DNA of 64,000 nucleotides from positions 5,514,507 to 5,578,506 of the forward strand of contig RPFO01000072.1 of the NCBI GenBank assembly GCA_009746045.1, in the 5' to 3' direction. Made by a program: the position numbers and the translations under genes. The notes under the pieces are model-generated. The model ran no database searches, was not told the DNA's origin, and worked only from the letters and a program-made list of their open reading frames with translations. The stretch comes from Mesostigma viride (taxonomy: Eukaryota; Streptophyta; Mesostigmatophyceae; Mesostigmatales; Mesostigmataceae). Numbering within the stretch: the first letter of the stretch is position 1; every line of letters begins with the position of its first letter. Shown piece by piece: positions 22,175-32,760 of this stretch.

Positions 22175-22860
22175 TGTAACGAACCCAGATTTACACCTAA
22201 ACCTGAGCGTTCGTCGCGAAAGATCAACTGTGCCGGTAAGAGGAAGAATCAAGGTGGCCTAATGCAGATTGCGCTTCACGACTGGGGTCGTGAGATATCT
22301 GGCACCGCGACTTGATGCCAAGCTAATTAATACACACTTATAATAATGGCTAGCAAGACCAATTACAAATGGATAAGTGCCCCAGGTTCAATGTGTAGGC
22401 TTCATCGCACTTTACATTCATCGAACCAAGAGGACGAGACTCTCGTCCTCGATCGGACCAATTTCACCTAGGTCTGCCACCAAGCTGGCAAGTGGCGCCG
22501 ACATGGCGCCGACCTTCCAGAGAATTACGAAGCATGCAGTCCACACAAGATCCTCGGGTCGACATCGACCCTCGCCAGACTACAGAATCCACGCATGAGT
22601 ACAATATCTCAACCAGCTATAAAGTACGCAGCGAGGCGCGACTGCACCGGCCCCTAGAAGATCGCATACATCAACCTAGGCCCAAAATAACTGGTCCGAA
22701 TCACACAAACTATCATAATTCCATACAAAAGTCCTGACCAAGGGACAATTCCCAAATTAAGTCCCGAAATGAGTCCCAAAGTCCTACGGACTATGACAAC
22801 AAGCCAAAATACATAATTTATTCCATTGTTGCGCCCGTTCCAAGGGTCGGGTTCGCAACA
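22175..22860 (-). repeat. 3' LTR of the gag-only element
   Basis: Matches 30747-31424 apart from a few small indels and substitutions (for example AATAAT versus AAT, and CTCGATCGG versus CTCGG). It carries TG...CA ends and terminal inverted repeats of the type TGTnnCGAACCC. Confidence 0.9.
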
Positions 22861-22880
22861 CTCCTCCCCCTCCCCGGGGG
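22861..22880 (-). promoter_or_regulatory. polypurine tract of the gag-only element
   Basis: On the minus strand the sequence GGGGAGGGGGAGGAG ends exactly at the first base of the 3' LTR, the expected position for plus-strand DNA priming. Confidence 0.8.
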
Positions 22881-24334
22881 ACGGTAGTCCCTACCGTCAT
22901 GCAGGTAAGGACCAACAACGAAAGGGAGAAAGCACACAACAAACATACTACTAACCACGCAGGGTTACTCTACTTGCCACGCAGGGCAAAATCAGATTGA
23001 CCATAGGGGTACTATGTCCCAGCCCTTGTTCTCCAACGGGCCAGTAAAACCAATTCCCCCAAAACTCGCCACACAAGGACAAGTCTTGACGTAGTCAACG
23101 TATCTCCCTACTATAGGCCGAAGGGAGGAAACCAGATCCTATCACGTGAGGGCTTTCGGGTTTTGACCACAGAAACTTCTCCGCGTGGGTTAACAGTCGC
23201 CTGAATGAACAGCTCGTTTGACTTTTTCGCCATGGCGGGGCTTCCATGACTAGAGACTGCTCCAGACGGCGGGGATATTCCCAGTACTGACGGTACAGGG
23301 CATCCATTGGCATTATAGGTGTGGGGCGCTCCACCTTGCCTGCTGGCTGTCTTCCCACCACGAAGTCATTCCTATAGTGTCCACCTTCCGACTCCCACGT
23401 TTGTCCTATCTACCGGGACCTTACACCAAGAACCAGGTCCAGGTTGGCCTAAGGCCGGCTGCCTACCCCAGGTCAAGTATGATATTTCCCGGTCGACTCA
23501 AGCAACATAATACCGTGCCCTCATCACATGAGGCACCACTGGAAATTGGAACAAATCACAGGGCAATGTGACTGGAAACTCCGGATCTCTGGACTGGAAC
23601 AACAGGAACAGAACCCCATAATCCTTCCTGGAATCTCCCCCACTTCCCACAAATCCATCAATCTCCCTCTCACCGCTGCCCTCCCTGGCGACCGCGCTAG
23701 TGCAGGGCTGCGGCAGCATATAAAATTCCGCCAATGCTTATCACAACTGGGATAGTAATACGCGCGTGGCGGACACGTTGCGCGCGACCATGCACAGCTA
23801 GTGGCGCGGGCACGCAATAATTGGGGTTCGCAACAGTGGTCCGCGGGGCGCGCACGCGCCATCATGTGACAGCGTTGTAAACGCCACAGCCGAGCAAAGG
23901 CAAAAATATGGATCACCGCAGTCGTCATCAACGACTACGGGAGGTGCTCGCGTGCAGAACTGACCAATGCAGTCGATGCAGGGTGGACCACCAAGCTGAA
24001 TCACGTCTTGCTTGTGCGGAGATGCGCGCGCAAGCGCTGAACTCGCCATCCCGTCTGCAAGACCCTTGATGTCGAGTCAACCACAGCGGAAGGCCACCTC
24101 CAGGTAAGGCAGAAGGCGGGGAGACCTCTGGGGCCTGCCCGTCGTTCCTATCTACGTTATTGGCCTCTGGGGCCGACGCGTCTGTCTGCATCTGGTGTGG
24201 GCGTCTGTTCTACCTGGTTGACTAACTCTACTCCTCCCTTCCCCCGATCGTCCGAAGATGTCGTCCGGGAAACGTATGAGCGAGAGGCACCAATGGCCTG
24301 CAGCTAGTTTGGTAGAATGACACAGGCACCAATA
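22881..24334. other. non-coding part of the gag-only element downstream of gag
   Basis: No pol motif could be found on either strand in this 1.45 kb. A TTGGCCTCTGGGGC-like string at about 24160 resembles one at 29480 in the leader. Confidence 0.5.
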
Positions 24335-25975
24335 CTAGAGCTCTGCGACCATCACGTCTCCCGGGGGAAGTGACCGTGTATACGTCGGCCTCCTCCGCCT
24401 CCTCCTGCTGGTCACGTGCCTGGTATAGGTACTCCGCCACGACCACAGGAGGGCCGAGAGGTTCCAGCGCACTGAGGGATCAAACCCGAGTGTGGGATCC
24501 CTCCCCTTCCCCAGGGGACCGCGCGTCCGCGCGCTGGTCGTCGTCATCCGGGGGCCTTGCTGGAACTTGTGGGCCCACGCTGGAACACGTGTGCGCGTCT
24601 TGAGTCGCGGGCAGTCCTTCTTGAGGTGTCCGATCTCGTTGCACCTGAAGCAGCGGGCCTTGGACACGTCGATGGTGTGTAGCTGTGTGGCGGGCACCTC
24701 ATCGTCCTCGGATTCCTCCTCCCGGACGGGTTCAACTTCCCGTGGGCTGGCTGAGCCCTGGTGCGTGATGATGTCGGCCACTTGGAGAAGGTACTGCTGG
24801 ACGGCGTGGATGTCAAGATTCGCCCAGGGCACCTCCGCGTAGTGCTTCTTAACCTCGTCCAGGAGGTCAGGGTGAATAGCCTCCAGAAACCGAATCTTGT
24901 ACTCGGTCCACGTCAGGTCGCCGGTCAGCCGCGCCGCAAAGGAGTCAAAGGTGGTGAGGAACTCCGCCAAGTCAGTGTTGCCTTGACGTAGGCGGCCGAA
25001 CTCAAACCGCTCGGTCAGTCGATAGCCGGGAGGGATGAGCTTGCGCCGGATGCGCTCCAGCAGTTCCTCAACCGTCTGCGGGTATGACTGAGCCGCCACA
25101 CTCTCGACGTTAAGCATCCCGACTACTGATGGGTCCATGCACTTCACCACCACGTACGGGATCAGCACCTTGGTAGCCAGCTGCCACTCGTTGTGTTCAC
25201 ACCATACTGTGTACAGCTGCTGCCACATACGAGCCCACTCGTCGATCTCGCGGGGACTCATGCCCGCGTGGAGCTTGGGCACCGCCTTGAAATCTGGCAG
25301 GGGCGGGGCCTTGACCGGCTCTCCCAGGGGCCCGCCCGTCTCGCAGTACGCGGGACTGGAAAAGGTGGGGGGCTGTTGGCGCCTCGCCCACGCTTCATAA
25401 TGGGACGGTCCATGGGAGGGGGCATACGGGGCAGACTCGCGCCGGGATACAAGAGCGTCCGCGCCGCGCCAAGCTGGATAGTCGCCAGTCCCACGTCGGG
25501 GCGCGTAGGCGTCAGATTGCCGCCGAAAGGCGAAGCGGTCCGACTCACGCCGCACGCGGACCGACGTGGGATGCTCGTAGCCAGGGTCGTCCAAGGGCAG
25601 CCGACTGAAGTTGACATTCGTGGGCGCGCTCCTGGCGGGTGTGTATGGTGGTACGGTGGGGAATGGGCTAGGAGGAGCGTGTCCATCGTCCCATGGGTCG
25701 CCGTGGACGTAGGCCGACGATCCTGGCACTCTAGGCGGGGACCTGGACTCTCGCTCGTAAGACCCGAAGGATACCCGACGAGGGACCCGCCCGGGCTCCG
25801 GCCTCGACCCCCCCCGTCCACGCCCGGCCCATGCATGGGTCAGACGCGTGCTCCCGCGCGCGTACGTCGCCGGGTAGTACCGATCCATGCGAGCAGCAGG
25901 CGGGGGTACGAACGGAGAGCTGGCTGTTGAGCTACCTGCGTCCTCTACATCCTCCTCCTCCTGCGCATCTTCCAC
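24335..25975 (-). CDS. gag: Gag protein of the gag-only LTR element
   Basis: A 546-codon minus-strand frame. The first 230 residues are Arg/Ser/Pro/Gly-rich and basic. The middle (about 245-400) is a retrotransposon Gag fold (DEWARMWQQLYTVWCEHNEW, then PQTVEELLERIRRKLIPPGY, then LRQGNTDLAEFLTTFDSF). A CCHC zinc knuckle CFRCNEIGHLKKDC follows at about 455-468. The open frame begins with GTG, and no ATG is obvious. A Gln-rich stretch in another frame at 25945-26187 may belong to the same protein through a shift. The C-terminal 60 residues run past the knuckle without protease motifs. It would form the particle and bind RNA. Confidence 0.8.
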   Translation of the reverse strand: MEDAQEEEDVEDAGSSTASSPFVPPPAARMDRYYPATYARGSTRLTHAWAGRGRGGSRPEPGRVPRRVSFGSYERESRSPPRVPGSSAYVHGDPWDDGHAPPSPFPTVPPYTPARSAPTNVNFSRLPLDDPGYEHPTSVRVRRESDRFAFRRQSDAYAPRRGTGDYPAWRGADALVSRRESAPYAPSHGPSHYEAWARRQQPPTFSSPAYCETGGPLGEPVKAPPLPDFKAVPKLHAGMSPREIDEWARMWQQLYTVWCEHNEWQLATKVLIPYVVVKCMDPSVVGMLNVESVAAQSYPQTVEELLERIRRKLIPPGYRLTERFEFGRLRQGNTDLAEFLTTFDSFAARLTGDLTWTEYKIRFLEAIHPDLLDEVKKHYAEVPWANLDIHAVQQYLLQVADIITHQGSASPREVEPVREEESEDDEVPATQLHTIDVSKARCFRCNEIGHLKKDCPRLKTRTRVPAWAHKFQQGPRMTTTSARTRGPLGKGRDPTLGFDPSVRWNLSALLWSWRSTYTRHVTSRRRRRRPTYTRSLPPGDVMVAEL

Positions 25976-25979
25976 GGAA

Positions 25980-26585
25980 GGGGGTCGCTGCGTAGGAGGT
26001 ACCCTGTCCCAGTACGTTGCCCATATGCTGGGTCAATAGCGTTCGCGGCTGCTGCTGCGTCTGCTGTCGCTGTCGCTGAGCACTGGTGCTGCTGCGGCTG
26101 TCGCGACGGCGGAGACTGCTGAGACTGAGGCTGTCGCTGCGGCGACTGCTGAGACAATTGCTGCCGCTGCGGCGACGGCTGAGGCACATGCTGTCGCTGC
26201 GGCGACTGCTGAGGCTGATGCTGTCGCTGCGGCGACTGCTGTTGCTGATCAAACCCTAGGGCAGCTTGTTCTATCTACGACTCCAGAATAGTCTGCCGTT
26301 GTGCGGTAACCCTAGCGGCTGCATCGGATCTCCGGGAGCCTCTGGACGTGCTAGATCTTCTGGAACCCTGACTGGACGTGCTGGATCTTCTGGAACCCTG
26401 ACTGGACGCGCTAGCCGCGTCTTCTTTCTCTCTATTGTCCTCTGGGGACTGTCACTGCAGTACCTGTACCTCGCCTCCTATGCCTCCGGGGCATTTAGGC
26501 CGTTGTACCTTACCCACACCGTACACTGCAAGCAACACCTCCCCAGTGTGTGTGAGAGAGAGAGAGAGATGACAACCGCGTAATG
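25980..26585. other. leader of the gag-only element with CTG/CGG-rich repeats
   Basis: CTGCTG/GCGGCGACTG repeats at about 26040-26245 and three copies of a 30-bp GGACGTGCTGGATCTTCTGG unit at 26340-26412. The short Gln- and Ser/Arg-rich frames they generate are most likely repeat artefacts. Confidence 0.5.
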
Positions 26586-26601
26586 TATATATATTAATAA
26601 T

Positions 26602-28162
26602 TGTCATCGATGCTCTGCGGGCCGCCCTCGAGGCACGCACTGAGGTACTGCCCTTGATTGCGCGCCTTCATGATTCGCAGACCAAGGGTCTGCTTCTGTG
26701 GTTTTGCGCTCACCCTCGCGTCGTTCACTGGCTCCGGGGCGCTCTTCCGTCTCAGGTCCGGCTGGCCGCCGAGGGCCACGACGAACGCATCCAGTCGGCC
26801 TTGGCGCAGCTGGTCCCGGGCCCCGACCTCCCGCCACATGCTATTCGCATTGCCTCCCTGCCTGCACGGATGGGTGGCTGCGGTCTGACTCGTGCCGCCC
26901 GGCTGGCCCCAGCAGCCTTTTTGGGCTCCGTCGCTCAGTCGTGGGCGGAAAGCTGCCGGCTCCTGCCCCTTTTGGCAACGGCAGCGCCTGACCTCCTGGA
27001 CCCCAGCAGCCCTTTGCCCTTCGTCACCGCCATCCAGGAGGCCTATGCTGAGATCCAGCAGGCCTGTTCTCCCGTCCGTGCCGCTCAGGCGGTACAGCGC
27101 CACCTCCCTCGCGGCACTCCCTCGGTCGCCTCCGTTCAATCTCCCGCCGCATTCCCTGCTCGCGTCATCGATAAACACCAGAAAACCTACGCGGGTATTC
27201 TGCACACGGCTGATTGGATTGCTCTTTTCGCGGACCTCAACGCCCAGGGACGTGCGTGGCTGTTCTCGCTTTCCTTGCGGAGTGTGGGCTCGGCGTACCT
27301 TCGTGCTCTTCCCATGGCCCCCCATTCGCCTTGGCTCCCAGCCACTACTCGGTGGCGCTCCGGCACCAGCTATTTGCCCCGCAGCCTCTTGTTCCGGCCG
27401 GGCGGCCTTGTGGTAGCTGTGGGCAGCCGCTGGATCCCACGGGGACTCACTACCTTGCCTGCATGGGGGCCAACAGAATCAGAATTGGTATTTGTATTTG
27501 CACACTGTCCTCCTGACGGTGGTGCTCGCCATGATTCGGTCGGTTTTCCCCCACGCGAACATCCGGTCCGAGGATGCGGATGGCGCTGCCTTCTATTCCC
27601 CCAACCACCGGCCTGACATCGTGGTGCTGGACTTTGAGGGGGGTGGCCGGCATCTGCTTATTGACGTTTCGGTGGCGCGGCCCTTGGCTCTTAGCCACGT
27701 GGCTGGGGCCTCCCTCACGGCAGGTTACACGGCGGACCGGGCGGAGCGGGCCAAGCTCCTGGCCTACGGCGACGTCGGGCACCATCGTGTGGTGCCCTTT
27801 GTCCTGGAGGAGTTTGGGGCCATGGGGCCCCTGACCTCCGCCTTCTTCAAGGAGTGTTGCCGGCTCCGGGAGGACCGGCTGGACCTGGAGGGCCAGCGGG
27901 CCCCATGGTCGGCGCGGACCTGGACGTCATATTGGCGTCAGCGCTTGTCGGTGGCGCTGACTCGGGCCATGGCGGACATCATGCTCCGCCGTACGCGGGC
28001 TGATTTTGCGGTGCAGCAGGGCTATTAGGTTCCTCCCGTTAGGCGTTTCCATTGGTCTTATCGTAGTATAGAGCTTTGACATGGCTCTGTATATAGGTTT
28101 ATAGCTGGGCGTTTGCTTTGGTTTGAGTGATTTCACTCTGCTGTAAGTAATTATATTTTTAA
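26602..28162 (+). mobile_element. 5'-truncated REL-LINE copy, 1.56 kb
   Basis: Flanked by a 16-bp target duplication TATATATATTAATAAT at 26586-26601 and 28163-28178. It carries the C-terminal third of the polyprotein in two frames (from ARLHDSQTK at about 26654, then 27492-28028) and the complete 3' UTR. It is the best preserved copy for the endonuclease region. Confidence 0.85.
27492..28028 (+). CDS. C-terminal endonuclease region of the REL-LINE
   Basis: A 178-codon open stretch with RPDIVVLDFEGGGRHLLIDV, an arrangement like the PD-(D/E)XK restriction-like fold of R2-type elements. A basic helical tail ends MLRRTRADFAVQQGY. In the related copies the CCHC finger CGSCGQPLDPTGTHYLACMG lies just upstream. 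Here it is damaged (about 27390-27470). In the family this domain nicks the target to start target-primed reverse transcription. The final catalytic Lys is not evident. This is a fragment of a larger protein. Confidence 0.6.
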   Translation: MYLHTVLLTVVLAMIRSVFPHANIRSEDADGAAFYSPNHRPDIVVLDFEGGGRHLLIDVSVARPLALSHVAGASLTAGYTADRAERAKLLAYGDVGHHRVVPFVLEEFGAMGPLTSAFFKECCRLREDRLDLEGQRAPWSARTWTSYWRQRLSVALTRAMADIMLRRTRADFAVQQGY

Positions 28163-28178
28163 TATATATATTAATAAT

Positions 28179-28852
28179 ATAATTACTTACAGCAGAGTGA
28201 AATCACTCAAACCAAAGCAAACGCCCAGCTATAAACCTATATACAGAGCCATGTCAAAGCTCTATACTACGATAAGACCAATGGAAACGCCTAACGGTAG
28301 GAACCTAATAGCCCTGCTGCACCGCAAAATCAGCCCGCGTACGGCGGAGCATGATGTCAGCCATGGCCCGAGTCAGCGCCACCGACAAGCGCTGACGCCA
28401 ATATGACGTCCAGGTCCGCGCCGACCATGGGGCCCGCTGGCCCTCCAGGTCCAGCCGGTCCTCCCGGAGCCGGCAACACTCCTTGAAGAAGGCGGAGGTC
28501 AGGGGCCCCATGGCCCCAAACTCCTCCAGGACAAAGGGCACCACACGATGGTGCCCGACGTTGCCGTAGGCCAGGAGCTTGGCCCGCTCCGCCCGGTCCG
28601 CCGTGTAACCTGCCGTGAGGGAGGCCCCAGCCACGTGGCTAAGAGCCAAGGGCCGCGCCACCGAAACGTCGATAAGCAGATGCCGGCCACCCCCCTCAAA
28701 GTCCAGCACCACGATGTCAGGCCGGTGGTTGGGGGAATAGAAGGCAGCGCCATCCGCATCCTCGGACCAGATGTTCGCGTCACTGGGGGAAAACCGACCG
28801 AATCATGGCGAGCACCACCGTCAGGAGGACAGTGTGCAAATACAAATACCAA
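28179..28852 (-). mobile_element. 5'-truncated REL-LINE copy in opposite orientation
   Basis: Nearly identical to the neighbouring plus-strand copy but inverted and joined tail to tail through an AT-rich linker. It encodes the last 135 codons (stop near 28308) and ends within sequence corresponding to 27486. An AATATATATA string on both sides is a likely target duplication. Confidence 0.8.
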
Positions 28853-29584
28853 TATATATACTTTAATAGTACTTATTACTGATCAGAATATACTTTAATA
28901 GTACTTATTACTGATATTAACTATTAGCTATTAACTATTAACACTAGGCTATGACCAGTAGTGCTATAGAGCTGCTGTATCAAACAATATCTAGTGCTTA
29001 TGACCTAAAGGAGGTGCCCAGGTGGAGCTGCTCTAGTGCTCGCAACACATCATGTGCAGGTAGCTGTGTGAGATACCTAGTCTGGTGCAGCCCTTATGGG
29101 AGTAGTATATTATCCCTAATAGACTAACCTGCCTCTGTGATGAATACGTCTATAACCTCCGTCATTATTACGTCTATTGCGAGAGGTTCCCATGAACTAC
29201 CGATTAGGTATAAAGCAATATCACACGGTATTGAAGCATGAAATGCAGGAAGGGAAAGAAAAGGAGGACAGCCCACCCAGGATACCTCTACGTGCAGGTG
29301 ACGTGCTCACAGCGAGAGAGAAACACAAGGCAGAAACAAAACGTTCACAAACAGTACGAAGAACGTTGAGGTACAGCCACCGGCAACACAGTAAGGCAAC
29401 GGCCAGCCGGTGACTACCCTCGAGCCGTTGGCAGCGTTGCCCTCTGGGGGTCCGCCCACGGCTCACGAACGTTGGCCTCTGGGGCAACGTGGGTACCAAC
29501 AGACACGAACATGAAATCGGACACGACAGAAAACATATACCCCGTTGCTACGCGCGTGGGTAAGACAGGGGATAAGAAGGACTT
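28853..29584. other. AT-rich and unassigned part of the gag-only element leader
   Basis: Begins with two copies of TATACTTTAATAGTACTTAT, then unique sequence. No coding region could be assigned. Confidence 0.4.
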
Positions 29585-29595
29585 ATATATATATT

Positions 29596-30367
29596 AAAAA
29601 TATAATTACTTACAACAGAGTGAAATCACTCAAACCAAAGCAAACGCCCAGCTATAAACCTATATACAGAGCCATGTCAAAGCTCTATACTACGATAAGA
29701 CCAATGGAAACGCCTAACGGGAGGAACCTAATAGCCCTGCTGCACCGCAAAATCAGCCCGCGTACGGCGGAGCATGATGTCAGCCATGGCCCGAGTCAGC
29801 GCCACCGACAAGCGCTGACGCCAATATGACGTCCAGGTCCGCGCCGACCATGGGGCCCGCTGGCCCTCCAGGTCCAGCCGGTCCTCCCGGAGCCGGCAAC
29901 ACTCCTTGAAGAAGGCGGAGGTCAGGGGCCCCATGGCCCCAAACTCCTCCAGGACAAAGGGCACCACACGATGGTGCCCGACGTTGCCGTAGGCCAGGAG
30001 CTTGGCCCGCTCCGCCCGGTCCGCCGTGTAACCTGCCGTGAGGGAGGCCCCAGCCACGTGGCTAAGAGCCAAGGGCCGCGCCACCGAAACGTCAATCAGC
30101 AGATGCCGGCCACCTCCCTCAAAGTCCAGCACCACGATGTCAGGCCGGTGGTTGGGGGAATAGAAGGCAGCGCCATCCGCATCCTCGGACCGGATGTTCG
30201 CGTGGGGGAAAACCGACCGAATCATGGCGAGCACCACCGTCAGGAGGACAGTGTGCAAATACAAATACCAATTCTGATTCTGTTGGCCCCCCATGCAGGC
30301 AAGGTAGTGAGTCCCCGTGGGATCCAGCGGCTGCCCACAGCTACCACAAGGCCGCCCGGCCGGAACA
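29596..30367 (-). mobile_element. 5'-truncated REL-LINE copy, 0.77 kb
   Basis: Flanked by an 11-bp target duplication ATATATATATT at 29585-29595 and 30368-30378. It encodes 188 codons of the endonuclease region (30294-29728) in one open frame and ends with the shared 3' UTR. The 5' end falls just upstream of the CCHC finger. Confidence 0.85.
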
Positions 30368-30379
30368 ATATATATATTG

Positions 30380-30640
30380 CTTTACCGATGCCTTACTGCC
30401 GTCAGTATCGTTGAAAACCCTGAGTTCTGGCCGCCACCTGGTGTCGTTGAAAGCCGGAGCTCTGGCCGCCACCGGGTGTCGTTGAAAACTGGGGCTTTAG
30501 CCGCTACCGTCGGCAGCCCAACACCACGGGATCGCTGCTGACCCCGCCGAGTATTCCTTACTGGCCGCTCGCCGTCTAGGTCGTCGTTGAATCCCTTGCG
30601 GGATTGCCGCCAACCTGTCCAGCGGTCGTTGAATAATGGA
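30380..30640. repeat. short imperfect tandem repeats with TCGTTGAA core
   Basis: Four to five imperfect units of about 50 bp (TCGTTGAAAnCC, then TCTGGCCGCCACC) in the leader of the gag-only element, between the primer site and the nested LINE. Confidence 0.5.
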
Positions 30641-30731
30641 ACCTCTATCTACACCAAGCTCCGCCTTGGTCTTCCTAACTGGCTACACTAGCTCTCTCTG
30701 CGAGAGTTAGCTAACCTTGCCAGCAACACAA

Positions 30732-30745
30732 ACCTCCGATAACCA
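30732..30745 (-). promoter_or_regulatory. primer binding site of the gag-only element
   Basis: On the minus strand TGGTTATCGGAGG lies one base after the 5' LTR. The TGG start matches the complement of a tRNA CCA end. The primer tRNA is not identified. Confidence 0.6.
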
Positions 30746-30746
30746 G

Positions 30747-31424
30747 TGTAACGAACCCAGATTTACACCTAAACCTGAGCTACGTCGCGAAAGATCAACT
30801 GTGCCGGTAAGAGGAAGAATCAAGGTGGCCTAATGCAGATTGCGCTTCACGACTGGGGTCGTGAGATATCTGGCACCGCGACTTGATGCCAAGCTAATTA
30901 ATACACACTTATAATGGCTAGCAAGACCAATTACAAATGGATAAGTGCCCCAGGTTCAATGTGTAGGCTTCATCGCACTTTACATTCATCGAACCAAGAG
31001 GACGAGACTCTCGTCCTCGGACCAATTTCACCTAGGTCTGCCACCAAGCTGGCAAGTGGCGCCGACATGGTGCCGACCTTCCAGAGAATTACGAAGCATG
31101 CAGTCCACACAAGATCCTCGGGTCGACATCGACCCTCGCCAGACTACAGAATCCACGCATGAGTACAATATCTCAACCAGCTATAAAGTACGCAGCGAGG
31201 CGCGACTGCACCGGCCCCTAGAAGATCGCATACATCAACCTAGGCCCAAAATAACTGGTCCGAATCACACAAACTATCATAATTCCATACAAAAGTCCTG
31301 ACCAAGGGACAATTCCCAAATTAAGTCCCGAAATGAGTCCCGAAGTCCTACGGACTATGACAACAAGCCAAAATACATAATTTATTCCATTGTTGCGCCC
31401 GTTCCAAGGGTCGGGTTCGCAACA
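30747..31424 (-). repeat. 5' LTR of the gag-only element
   Basis: Partner of the LTR at 22175-22860, followed directly by the GTCGG target duplication at 31425-31429. Confidence 0.9.
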
Positions 31425-31429
31425 GTCGG

Positions 31430-31750
31430 CCATATAGCTCCCGTCGCCGTTGTTGCTGCGTCAAGGTCAAGTCGTCGTCCAGCGTGGAGGTCCCCCCAAG
31501 CCGCTTGCGGCGCTTGAGGAACTCCATCTATAAATCCGCCATGGTGTCTAAGGGGAGGAGCACTGGGGAGGGGCCAGCCTTACCCCGCGAGCGGGGAAGG
31601 CGCGTCACCCCCCGCGGCTTGTCCTTACCAGTGAGAGCCATGGGGACAAGGATTTTGTTCTCAAACGCCTTGGCAAGGGTCTCGGAGGTCTGGTCCTGCA
31701 GCTGGTCGAAGTGCTTGAAGATACAAAATGTACTACAATCAAATCAAGTT
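31430..31750 (-). pseudogene. upstream part of the LINE ORF1 interrupted by the LTR element
   Basis: The minus strand keeps ORF1 strings homologous to 13350-13560 (GKAGPSPVLLPLDT-like and TLDDDLTLTQQQRRREL). Joined to 22174 across the GTCGG duplication it gives a continuous ORF1 C-terminus. The 5' part beyond 31750 is missing. Confidence 0.65.
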
Positions 31751-32760
31751 GATTGATACAAAAGGTCATACCCATCCTAATTTTCCGATTTCAGGGGTAC
31801 CCAAACCTGCCAGAAAATTGGTCTTGTGAGGGGCGCTTTGTACCATCCCTAGTTTTAATGCGTGGTTTCTTGCTAAATGCTGATTGGAGAGGTATTAAGT
31901 CTCCCCTACGTCATCGACCGCGTCATCTTCATCTTGCATGAGCCTCGTCCACGTCCACCTCGATCGCCTCACCCTTGATATCTTGTCGTACAATACTACA
32001 CATTTACGCAAATAGAAGCTCGCTTTCAATCATATATCTTGATAGAGGCATGCCTCTTAGTGAATTTCAACCAACCTCTGATTTAATCTCTGAGATCGTG
32101 AAATTTTAGGCACGGAGCCAAATTTTCAACGACTGTAACATATATAGCCTGGTTACTTTGGAGTACATCTTCACGGTCATGAGACTTTTTCTGACAGCAT
32201 CTGCGAAGCGCTTTTTGATACTTGCCATTGGTTAAAAACTTAACGGCATAGACACATTTTGAGCGTATCAGCTGCTCAGTTCCTTTGCCTAAAAGGACAT
32301 TTCGATCAATCAATAGATTGTTAGCTGTGCATGCTACAATTCATACATCTTCAAAAACGAGAATAAAAGACATACATTCACTTGGCCGCTGCATCAGGAA
32401 TTTTTTCCATTGCCGACCTTTTTATCATTGTATATGTACATGCAACATAGTTCATATGAGCAACCACAGAATGTATAGGGGTATGTCTCATGCATATGGT
32501 CGATGCACCACCTGGGCGCAGGATCAACTGGCTACTAGGTACAGTCCCCCATGCCTGGCTTGCTCGCGGTTTATCAATGAGACAATCAGCGCAGGCCAGA
32601 AATCTGGAGTATCCGGACCATGGTGGTTTATGCCTTATTGGTTGGCTTGCCACGGTTTGGGCGGCAAATCCGGTTTGATCATGAGCGATAGAAGTTAGAA
32701 GCGACAGTCTCATTGTGAAAAGCTGCTTTAGTGGACAATGACTCCATAACAAGACTGCTG
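31751..32760. other. intergenic, no gene recognised
   Basis: AT-richer sequence that contains the 3' flank of the ATP-grasp gene. A string GCAGGCCAGAAATCTGGA at about 32592 is nearly shared with 21616. It may mark a small dispersed repeat. Confidence 0.4.

Larger units (their letters stand above)
22175..31424 (-). mobile_element. gag-only LTR retrotransposon with nested REL-LINEs
   Basis: Bounded by 686-bp and 678-bp LTRs that start TGTAACGAACCC and end GGGTTCGCAACA, with a 5-bp target duplication GTCGG at 22170-22174 and 31425-31429. The element reads leftwards: 5' LTR 30747-31424, a primer site beginning CTGGTTATCGGAGG at 30745-30732, a leader, a gag frame, a GGGGAGGGGGAGGAG polypurine tract at 22875-22861, and the 3' LTR. 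No protease, RT or integrase is seen between gag and the 3' LTR, so it must borrow these enzymes (TR-GAG type). Three REL-LINE copies lie in its leader. Confidence 0.8.
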
